Positions 58,108 through 64,000 of a stretch of 64,000 bases of DNA are shown one piece after another. Source of the stretch: Candidatus Aminicenantes bacterium UBA2190 (GTDB lineage: Bacteria; Acidobacteriota; Aminicenantia; UBA2199); the NCBI GenBank assembly GCA_002335385.1, contig DCVK01000071.1:16028-80027 (forward strand), read 5' to 3'. The translations under genes were made by a program, and so were the position numbers. The notes beneath the pieces are model-generated. The model was not told the origin of the DNA. It saw nothing but the letters and a program-made list of their open reading frames with translations, and made no database searches. Position 1 is the first letter of the stretch. Every line of letters begins with the position of its first letter.

Positions 58108-59205
58108 CTACTCGCCGCCGCGCAAGGCGCGGTAGTGCCGGTGGCCCCAGGCCAATTCCTCGATGATCACCTTGATGATGCCGGTCACCGGGATGCAGAG
58201 CAGCAGCCCCATGATGCCGAACATCTCGCCGCCGGTGAAGATCACCAGGATGACCAGCAGGGGATGGATGTGCAGGCTCCGCCCCAGGATATTGGGCGAA
58301 AGCAGGGTGTCGTCGATGAGGCGGATGAGCAGGAAGGCGGCGATGACCGGCAGGGCGGCGCCGAGCCGCCCCTTGATGATGACATTGAGGATGACCGCCG
58401 GGATGGCGCCGACGATGGGGCCGAAGTAGGGGATCATGTTGGCCAGCCCGGCCACGGCGCCGATCAGCAGGAAATAGGGGATGCCGAGAGCGGCCAGCGC
58501 CGCCCCCGCCAGGATGCCGACACAGAGCGAGACGAGCAGCTGGCCGCGGATATAGTTGCCCACCTGGCGGTCGATCTTGTGCAGCAGGCTGACGGCCATC
58601 TCGAAATAGCGGTTGGGCAGCAGGGCGATGAAGAATTTCTTCAGCCGCCGGCCATCCTTGAGCAGGAAAAAGGTCATGAAAGGGATGAGCACCGCGGCGA
58701 TGGCCACCGGCACGATGCTGGGCAGGAGCCGGACACTGCGCTGGAACAGGGTCTGGATGAATTCCTCGGCATAGGCCAGGATCTGGGCGATGATGCCGGG
58801 GTTCTTCAGCCAGGGCAGGTTCTCGCGCAGCAGCGTCTTGAATTTTTGCAGCAGCGTGGCCGGCGTTTCGTTCTGGGCCAGATGGCTGAGGGTGCGGAAC
58901 TCGTCGGCGATGACCGGGGCCAGCAGCGCCAGCGCCACGGCCAGCACCGTTCCCAGGGCGCAAAGGACCAGGATGACGGCGGCGGTGCGCCCCAGGCCGC
59001 GGCGCTCGAGCATGACCACCAGCGGGTTGAGCAGCAGCGAGAGGATGAGGGAAAGGATCAGCGGCGTCAGGACCATGCCGCTGTGGGAGAGGATCCAGGC
59101 CAGCGCCAGCAGGGCCAGCAGCGCCAGGGCCGTCTTGAACAGGAAGCGGACGAACTGGCGGTCGAAATGAACGACGATGCCCCGAGGCTCGCCGGACGGG
59201 CTCAT
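58108..59205 (-). CDS. AI-2E family (PerM/YdiK-like) membrane transporter
   Basis: 365 aa with about eight membrane helices in two groups, separated by an amphipathic middle (about 110-160). Family motifs are SLLLNPLVVMLERRGLGR, GQLLVSLCVGILAGAALAALGIPY, GLANMIPYFGPIVGAIPAVI and LSPNILGRSLHIHPLLVILVIFTGGEMFGIMGLLLCIPV. Members export autoinducer-2, Na+ or other solutes; the substrate is unknown here. It overlaps the cyclic-nucleotide-binding gene by 4 nt, suggesting ligand-controlled activity. Confidence 0.93.
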   Translation of the reverse strand: MSPSGEPRGIVVHFDRQFVRFLFKTALALLALLALAWILSHSGMVLTPLILSLILSLLLNPLVVMLERRGLGRTAAVILVLCALGTVLAVALALLAPVIADEFRTLSHLAQNETPATLLQKFKTLLRENLPWLKNPGIIAQILAYAEEFIQTLFQRSVRLLPSIVPVAIAAVLIPFMTFFLLKDGRRLKKFFIALLPNRYFEMAVSLLHKIDRQVGNYIRGQLLVSLCVGILAGAALAALGIPYFLLIGAVAGLANMIPYFGPIVGAIPAVILNVIIKGRLGAALPVIAAFLLIRLIDDTLLSPNILGRSLHIHPLLVILVIFTGGEMFGIMGLLLCIPVTGIIKVIIEELAWGHRHYRALRGGE

Positions 59206-59747
59206 GGTGCGCTCTCCCCCTCGGTCTCCACCACCAGCGCGTCCAGGGAGAGGCGCTGCAGTTCCTGGTTGGTCAGGCGCAGGCGGCGGGCCAGGACGTC
59301 GGCCAGCGCGGCCAGAAGCTTGACGCCCAGCTGCGGTTTGCGGCGGAAGAGGTGGAAAAGATCGGGATGGATCAGGCCAAAAAGACAGGCATCGCCCCGG
59401 GCCACCGCGGTGGCGGAGCGGCAGTCGCCCTCCAGCAGCGCCATCTCACCGAAAAAATCCCCGCTTTGCAGGCGCGCCAGCTCCCTCTGCCCCCGCTTGC
59501 CGTACTCCTTGTAGATGCTCACCTCGCCCTGCTGCACGATGTACATGCCCACGCCGGGTTCGCCCTCCCAGAAGACCACCTCGCCGTCCTTGTACAGGCG
59601 GCGGTGGACCAGGCGCTCGACATCCCGGAGCTCGCACTTGCGCAGCCCGGCGAAGAGCGGGACTTGCTTCAGCAGCGCCCCCGTCCGCTCGGCGTCATGG
59701 TTCCTTTTCCTGACGATGCTCGCCCACAGGGAATGGTTAGGCCTCAT
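59202..59747 (-). CDS. cyclic-nucleotide-binding domain protein without a DNA-binding domain
   Basis: 181 aa from ATG 59747 (GGAGGAGG ahead). A CAP-like cyclic nucleotide-binding domain covers about 30-150, with VPLFAGLRKCELRDVERLV, GEPGVGMYIVQQGEVSIYK and the phosphate-binding cassette GDFFGEMALLEGDCRSATAVA. No helix-turn-helix follows; the C-terminal 30 residues form a helix rich in Leu/Arg. It may bind cAMP and act on a partner protein such as the coupled transporter. The cyclase at 27186-28745 could supply the ligand. Confidence 0.9.
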   Translation of the reverse strand: MRPNHSLWASIVRKRNHDAERTGALLKQVPLFAGLRKCELRDVERLVHRRLYKDGEVVFWEGEPGVGMYIVQQGEVSIYKEYGKRGQRELARLQSGDFFGEMALLEGDCRSATAVARGDACLFGLIHPDLFHLFRRKPQLGVKLLAALADVLARRLRLTNQELQRLSLDALVVETEGESAP

Positions 59748-59792
59748 TTGCCTCCTCCGTTGCCTTGCGACCACCAGCGTATTGAAGACCGT

Positions 59793-60791
59793 TCATGACA
59801 ACTCGGTCAGCTCGCCGGCCAGCGACTTCTGGAAATTGCCCTTGATCAGTTCCGGCCGGTCGTACTGGCCCAGCAGGAACATGAGCTTGACGGCCGCCGC
59901 CTCGAAGGTCATGTCGCCGGCCGGGATCACGCCCATCTCCAGCAGCCGGCTGCCCGACTCGTAGAGCTGCGGCTCGATGCGGCCGCCGTGGGCCTCGCTG
60001 TCCAGCACCACCAGCTTGCCCTGCCGCAGCCAAGCCTCGATGCGCGGCAGCAGCTCGCCGGTCTGCAGGGGGATGGTGCCGGCGCCGTAAGCGACGATCA
60101 GCACGGCGCGGACATCGTCCCCGGGCTGGAAATAGCCGCCGCTGCACCCCGGGAACAGCTTCAGCACCGCCAGTGCCGACGAGAATTCGTTGAACACATG
60201 GAAATGGCCGCCGGGATGCAGGATGTTGGGACGGTAGATCTCGATGTTGATGCCGACCTCGGCCAGCAGCGGGTAGTTGGGTGAATGGAATGCGTCGAAG
60301 AAATTGATATGGTTCTTGCTGGTGCGGTTGCCGCGCATCAGCTGGTAGTCGAAGAAGATGCACACTTCGGGGATGTCGGCGCAGGCCAGCTCCACGGCGT
60401 TGATCAGGTTGTTGCGCGCGTCGCTGCGCAGCTCGCCCAGCGGCTTCTGCGCCCCGGTCAGGATGACGGGAACGGGGACGTTGTGCAGCATGTAGGACAG
60501 GGCCGACGCGGTGTAGGCCAGCGTGTCGGTGCCGTGGGTGACGACCACGCCGTCGACGGCGCCGATGCGGGACTGGATGATGGCGGCCAGCCGCTGCCAG
60601 TGCTGGAAGCCGAGCTCGGCGCTGTCGAAGACGAAGGGAATCTCGACCTCGATATCGGCGATGGTGGAAAGCTCGGGGATGACCTTGAGCAGGCCGGCGT
60701 AGAAATGGTCGGGACGCAGCACGCCGCTGCGGCTGTCGCGGGTCATGCCGATGGTGCCGCCGGTGTGGATGAGGAGAATCTTCTTTTTCAT
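59793..60791 (-). CDS. ansA: L-asparaginase, type I (cytosolic)
   Basis: 332 aa without a signal peptide, so the cytosolic type I form. The first catalytic Thr is in LLIHTGGTIGMTRD (Thr10 or Thr13 region) and the second in VVTHGTDTLAYTASALS. It hydrolyses asparagine to aspartate and ammonia; aspartate would feed the aspartate-semialdehyde pathway encoded at 33335-37839. It has its own promoter. The CNBD gene follows after 45 nt on the same strand. Confidence 0.95.
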   Translation of the reverse strand: MKKKILLIHTGGTIGMTRDSRSGVLRPDHFYAGLLKVIPELSTIADIEVEIPFVFDSAELGFQHWQRLAAIIQSRIGAVDGVVVTHGTDTLAYTASALSYMLHNVPVPVILTGAQKPLGELRSDARNNLINAVELACADIPEVCIFFDYQLMRGNRTSKNHINFFDAFHSPNYPLLAEVGINIEIYRPNILHPGGHFHVFNEFSSALAVLKLFPGCSGGYFQPGDDVRAVLIVAYGAGTIPLQTGELLPRIEAWLRQGKLVVLDSEAHGGRIEPQLYESGSRLLEMGVIPAGDMTFEAAAVKLMFLLGQYDRPELIKGNFQKSLAGELTELS

Positions 60792-60811
60792 GGTTTTCCG
60801 CTATATGACAG

Positions 60812-60840
60812 GTTATAATCGGGAGCACGGGCAAAGTCAA
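60812..60840 (-). promoter_or_regulatory. promoter of the asparaginase-CNBD-transporter genes
   Basis: On the minus strand: TTGACT (60840-60835), 17-nt spacer, TATAAC (60817-60812). The leader is only about 14 nt and has no clear Shine-Dalgarno sequence. Confidence 0.6.
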
Positions 60841-60864
60841 TAGGGGAAAGGGCCACACGAGCTC

Positions 60865-60931
60865 GGTATACGGTAGACGGCAAGAACGGAAACAAACTAT
60901 CGGGACAAGTGACGAGTGACGAGTGACGCGG
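60865..60931. repeat. two 7-nt periodic arrays
   Basis: GGTATAC, GGTAGAC, GGCAAGA (60865-60885), then GACAAGT, GACGAGT, GACGAGT, GACGCGG (60904-60931). They lie in the 316-nt gap 60792-61107, together with the asparaginase promoter, a TTGCCTT/AAGGCAA inverted repeat near 60951-60980, two REP-like palindromes and the hlyIII -10 box. Confidence 0.8.
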
Positions 60932-60986
60932 AAGAAGAGCATCGCGGGGCTTGCCTTTCCTTCCCGATGTAGTAAGGCAAAAATCT

Positions 60987-61072
60987 GTAGGGGCGGACCC
61001 CCGTGTCCGCCCTCTTTCAATCATCGCGATCTGGTATTTATCGGCGGGGCAGGCACGGGGGCCTGCCCCTAC
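60987..61072. repeat. pair of inverted GTAG-headed REP-like palindromes (BIME-like)
   Basis: First copy: GTAG (60987-60990) then GGGCGGACCCCCGTGTCCGCCC (as GGGCGGAC..GTCCGCCC arms, 60991-61012). Second copy, opposite orientation: hairpin 61046-61068 with GTAG on the minus strand at 61072-61069. The second copy matches the one at 18728-18753. Facing REPs 33 nt apart form a bacterial interspersed mosaic element. Confidence 0.8.
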
Positions 61073-61092
61073 CCATTTCTTCTTTTTTACTT

Positions 61093-61098
61093 TATACT
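61093..61098 (+). promoter_or_regulatory. -10 box of the hemolysin III gene; near-leaderless start
   Basis: TATACT (61093-61098) lies 9 nt before the ATG at 61108. There is no Shine-Dalgarno sequence between them, and the -35 region is weak (TACCCA). Confidence 0.4.
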
Positions 61099-61107
61099 TT
61101 CTTGCAA

Positions 61108-61728
61108 ATGCTCAAGGAAGAAACGATCAATGCCTTGACCCACGGCGTGGGCGCCGTTCTGGGCGCGGCGGGGCTGGTGGCACTGGTGGTGCTGGCCGTC
61201 CTGCGCGGCGACGCCTGGCACGTCGTCAGCTGCGCCATCTACGGCGCCACCCTGGTGCTGCTGTTCACCAGCTCCACCCTCTACCACAGCTGCCGCGGGC
61301 CGCGCGTCAAGCACGCCTTCCGCATCGTCGACCACGCCTCCATCTACCTGCTCATCGCCGGCACCTACACTCCGTTCCTGCTGGTCAACCTGCGCGGCGG
61401 CTGGGGCTGGAGCCTCTTCGGCGTTGTCTGGGGGCTGGCCCTGGCCGGCATTGTTTTTCAGGTATTCTTCGTCGACCGCTTCCGCCTGGCCCAGACCCTG
61501 ATCTACCTGGGCATGGGCTGGCTGGTGGTCGTCGCCGTCAAGCCGCTGCTGGCGGGTGTTCCCCGACCGGGACTGCTGTGGCTGCTCGCCGGCGGCCTGT
61601 CCTATACCGTGGGCGCGGTCTTTTATCTATGGAAAAAACTTCCCTATCATCATGCCGTGTGGCACTTGTTCGTTCTGGCCGGGAGCGTTTGCCACTATTT
61701 CGCCATATTGATTTATGTAATTCCTTGA
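61108..61728 (+). CDS. hemolysin III / adiponectin-receptor-like (PAQR) membrane protein
   Basis: 206 aa with seven predicted membrane helices. The metal-binding residues of the PAQR superfamily appear in FTSSTLYHS, DHASIYLLIAGTYTPF and HHAVWHLFVLAGSVCHYFAI. Family members are metal-dependent membrane hydrolases; the hemolysin name does not imply toxicity. The ATG at 61108 was chosen because the family N-terminus (EETINALTHGVGAVLG) begins there and upstream codons cross REP elements. Confidence 0.93.
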   Translation: MLKEETINALTHGVGAVLGAAGLVALVVLAVLRGDAWHVVSCAIYGATLVLLFTSSTLYHSCRGPRVKHAFRIVDHASIYLLIAGTYTPFLLVNLRGGWGWSLFGVVWGLALAGIVFQVFFVDRFRLAQTLIYLGMGWLVVVAVKPLLAGVPRPGLLWLLAGGLSYTVGAVFYLWKKLPYHHAVWHLFVLAGSVCHYFAILIYVIP

Positions 61729-61734
61729 TCTTGA

Positions 61735-62011
61735 GACGCTAGACGTTAGATGTCAGACGTTAGACGTTAGCAAGAGGAAGAAAACAAATAGGAGCGGCTC
61801 CTTCAGGTTCAAGGATCCGGGAAATGCTGTTTTTCCTGCTAACATCTGACGTCTGAGTTTATCATTGAACGTCAGACGTTAGACGTCAGCAAAAAAATTC
61901 ACGATTCATTGAGTTTAAAAAGGCGGACGGCGGCAAATCATTGAATGAAATCGAACAACAAATTCTTCAAGGGTTTTTCTCTTGCTGACGTCTGGCGTCT
62001 AACGTCTGACG
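61735..62011. repeat. two consecutive pairs of facing 7-nt periodic arrays (GACGTTA type)
   Basis: Pair 1: GACGCTA, GACGTTA, GATGTCA, GACGTTA, GACGTTA (61735-61769) faces TAACATC, TGACGTC (61840-61853). Pair 2: ATTGAAC, GTCAGAC, GTTAGAC, GTCAGCA (61864-61891) faces GCTGACG, TCTGGCG, TCTAACG, TCTGACG (61984-62011). Each pair can fold into a hairpin with a long loop. They fill the 289-nt gap between hlyIII and the helicase gene. Confidence 0.88.
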
Positions 62012-62017
62012 TCTTCT

Positions 62018-64000
62018 TTAAATGAATTCGACCTGGACCATCGACGTGTCGATCAGCTTCTCGCCCTTGTCGGTGAAATGGATGAGGAATTTGCTGTCGG
62101 AGATCTTCTCGACCACGCGGCCGCGGCCGAAAATGGGATGGACGATGAAGCGGCCGTCGTTGCGGGCGGCGTCGGAGGCCGGGGCCGGGGCGGCGGGAAA
62201 AAGCCCGTCGACGATCTCGCGGAACGAGTACACGGGCAGGTAGGACGCCGCCCCGATCTGCTGCAGGAAGAACGAGGGGCGGTCGGAGGCGGTGGAGACG
62301 ACCAGCAGCTGGCTGGCCCGCGTGCTGGCCACGTAGAACAGCCGCCGCTCCTCCTCGATCTCCTCGCGCTCCTTGCTCATGAAGAAGGGCATGTAGGCCG
62401 AGTTGACGCCGCTGACGATGACGGTGGGGAATTCCAGCCCCTTGGCGTTGTGCATGGTCAGCAGGAACACCTGGGTCTTCTCCGCGCCGCGCCCCTCGCG
62501 CGTCTCCAGGGTCATGCGGTCGAGCAGGTCGCTGAAGGGGGCTCCGGGGTTCTCTTCCTCCCACCTGGCAACGAACTCGCGCAGTTCGGCGATATTGAGC
62601 AGGCGCTCCTCCTCTTTCTTTTCCTGAAGCGTTTCCAGGTAGCCCGAGGCCTGCAGCAGCCGCGCCAGCATCTCGGCGACCGGCAGCTCCCCCTGCCGGC
62701 GGTTCATCGCGCGCAGCAGCGGGAACAGGGGCCGGGCGGCGAACTTGTCGCCCAGGTGCTCCTCCAGGGCGGGGAAGAGGTGCAGGGAATTCCGGGCCGC
62801 CAGGGCTTTCAGAGCCTCCAGGGTGCGGCTGCCGACGCCCAGGGGCAGGAATTCGACCACGCGCAGGAAGGCCAGGTCGTCGGCCGGGTTCAGCGCCAGG
62901 CGCAGGAGGGCCAGCGCGTCGCGGATCTCCTTGCGCTCGAAGAAGCGCAATCCCTTGAGGATGCGGAAGGCGATGCGCTGCTTGAGCAGCTCGGTCTCCA
63001 GGGCCAGGGACTGCGAATTGATGCGGTAGAGGATGGCCAGCGGGAACAGCCCGGGATTGGCGTCGCGCAGGCGGTTCACCAGGCGGGCGATCTCCTCCGC
63101 CTCCTCCTCCTTGGAGCGGCTGCGCAGCACGAACACCGGGTGGCTGCTTTCGCTCTCCGACCACATGCGCTTGCTCTTGCGGGCGGTGTTCTGGCTGATC
63201 AGCAGGTTGGCGAAGTTCAGGATCTCCGGCGTGGAGCGGTAGTTCTGCTCCAGCTTGATGATGCGCGTGCCGGGGAAATCGCGCTCGAAGTCGAGCAGGA
63301 AGCGGACGCTGGCGCCGCGCCAGGAATAGATGGCCTGGTCGTCGTCGCCGACCACGGTGATGCTGCGGCGGTCGTGGCTCAGCAGCTTGATCAGCTCATA
63401 CTGGTTGGGGTTGGTGTCCTGGAACTCGTCCACCAGCAGGTAGCGGAAGCGCTCCTGGAACTTGCCGCGCACCGCGTCGTGGTCGCGCAGCAGCATGACG
63501 GCGAACGAGATCAAGTCCTCGTAGTCCCAGAGCTTGCCTTCCCGCTGCGCGGCGTGATAGCGGGCAAACACGCGGATCTCCTCGTCGTCGAACCCCTTCT
63601 GGCGCAGGAACTCGCCGTTGTTGGGGTAATGCAGCCCCATCTTGGCCAGGCCGATGCGGCGCAGCAGGGCGTCGCCCTCGCGGAGCCGGTGGGGAAAACT
63701 CTCCTTGAGCAGGCGGTCGAACAGCCGGTGCTGCTCGTCGTCGTCCATGACCTGCCACAGGGGATCGAAACCCAGGGCGGATCCCGACTCGCGCAGGATG
63801 CGCAGCCCCAGGGCGTGGAAGGTGGAGATGGGGAAGAGGTGGGCCTGGATGCCGGTGAGGGCCTCGATGCGCACCTTCATTTCGTTGGCCGCCTTGTTGG
63901 TGAAGGTGACGGCCAGCAGCTGGCGGGGGGCCAGCCCTTTTTCCAGGACCAGGTGGGAGATCTTGTGGGTGATCACCCGCGTCTTGCCCGAGCCGGCGCC
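62018..64000 (-). CDS. UvrD/PcrA/Rep-type superfamily 1A DNA helicase; runs off the right edge
   Basis: About 660 residues are visible, with the start beyond the edge. The first visible codons give GAGSGKTR, the Walker A (motif I) of SF1 helicases. Then come VTFTNKAANEMKVRIE (Ia), LLVDEFQDTNPNQYELI (II), GDDDQAIYSWRGASV (III), LEQNYRSTPEIL (IV), LTMHNAKGLEFPTVIV (V) and RRLFYVASTRA (VI). The C-terminal HPIFGRGRVVEKI.. segment is the Tudor-like tail typical of PcrA/UvrD. It unwinds DNA 3' to 5' in repair or replication restart. Only roughly 30 N-terminal residues should be missing. Confidence 0.95.
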   Translation of the reverse strand, partial: GAGSGKTRVITHKISHLVLEKGLAPRQLLAVTFTNKAANEMKVRIEALTGIQAHLFPISTFHALGLRILRESGSALGFDPLWQVMDDDEQHRLFDRLLKESFPHRLREGDALLRRIGLAKMGLHYPNNGEFLRQKGFDDEEIRVFARYHAAQREGKLWDYEDLISFAVMLLRDHDAVRGKFQERFRYLLVDEFQDTNPNQYELIKLLSHDRRSITVVGDDDQAIYSWRGASVRFLLDFERDFPGTRIIKLEQNYRSTPEILNFANLLISQNTARKSKRMWSESESSHPVFVLRSRSKEEEAEEIARLVNRLRDANPGLFPLAILYRINSQSLALETELLKQRIAFRILKGLRFFERKEIRDALALLRLALNPADDLAFLRVVEFLPLGVGSRTLEALKALAARNSLHLFPALEEHLGDKFAARPLFPLLRAMNRRQGELPVAEMLARLLQASGYLETLQEKKEEERLLNIAELREFVARWEEENPGAPFSDLLDRMTLETREGRGAEKTQVFLLTMHNAKGLEFPTVIVSGVNSAYMPFFMSKEREEIEEERRLFYVASTRASQLLVVSTASDRPSFFLQQIGAASYLPVYSFREIVDGLFPAAPAPASDAARNDGRFIVHPIFGRGRVVEKISDSKFLIHFTDKGEKLIDTSMVQVEFI

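Noticed and set aside
61735..62011. Repeat array that could be mistaken for CRISPR
   Set aside because: Units are 7 nt and contiguous with no spacers, arms are inverted, and no cas gene is present.
1..64000. Search by eye for tRNA, rRNA, insertion sequences and prophage genes
   Set aside because: No convincing candidate was seen in any spacer on either strand.

Overview
This is a GC-rich, gene-dense bacterial chromosome segment with 48 recognisable protein genes and no rRNA, tRNA, insertion sequence, prophage or CRISPR array that I can see. Omp85 and TamB proteins, several lipoproteins and signal peptides indicate a double-membrane (Gram-negative type) cell. Succinate dehydrogenase sits beside a rubredoxin/flavodiiron pair, a tungsten-type aldehyde ferredoxin oxidoreductase and a sulfide-based homocysteine route. 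That mix suggests an anaerobe that tolerates some oxygen. The gene mix and the secreted PNGGE-motif proteins remind me of Acidobacteriota/Aminicenantes-like lineages; this is a low-confidence impression, not a sequence match.

Layout. Positions 1-5164 (minus) hold an Omp85 (TamA/BamA-like) gene cut by the window edge and tamB, followed upstream by a small transaldolase. Positions 6278-11272 (minus) hold a FecR-like surface protein, 4-alpha-glucanotransferase and a GGDEF protein. The sdhCDAB operon (11379-14599, plus) follows, then a PNGGE protein, a PIN-PhoH ATPase and a VapBC pair. Positions 18861-22088 (minus) are a mobB, 54-aa protein, four-cluster ferredoxin, AOR operon; 22193-24725 hold two more PNGGE proteins and a lipoprotein. 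Positions 24983-29512 (plus) are an overlapping operon thpR, plsY, gpsA, FHA-GAF-adenylate cyclase, TPR lipoprotein. Rubredoxin with flavodiiron protein and a LemA-TPM-TPM module follow.

Positions 33335-37839 (minus) form a four-gene operon that would make homocysteine directly from aspartate semialdehyde: DUF39-ferredoxin fusion, UPF0280, asd, aspartate kinase. Then come a DDAH-type amidinohydrolase, purB, a helical-repeat protein and a PurL-PurQ fusion, and a loose group of an NTF2-like protein, flavodoxin, metallo-beta-lactamase-fold protein, methyltransferase and seven-repeat lipoprotein. Positions 49159-53838 are a translationally coupled acyl-ligase, reductase, ketosynthase III, degenerate ketosynthase III operon resembling olefin (ole) clusters but without oleB. 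The right end has EF-G, plsC, an aminotransferase, an AI-2E family membrane protein, a cyclic-nucleotide-binding protein, asparaginase, a hemolysin III family protein and a UvrD-type helicase cut by the window edge.

The most unusual feature is in the spacers. Many contain short degenerate tandem arrays with a strict 7-nt period, each with a different unit, often arranged as facing inverted arms. Two spacers carry related copies of one larger composite element in opposite orientation. GTAG-headed REP-like palindromes also occur. Several genes begin about 7-9 nt after a good -10 box and lack a Shine-Dalgarno sequence, which suggests leaderless transcripts.
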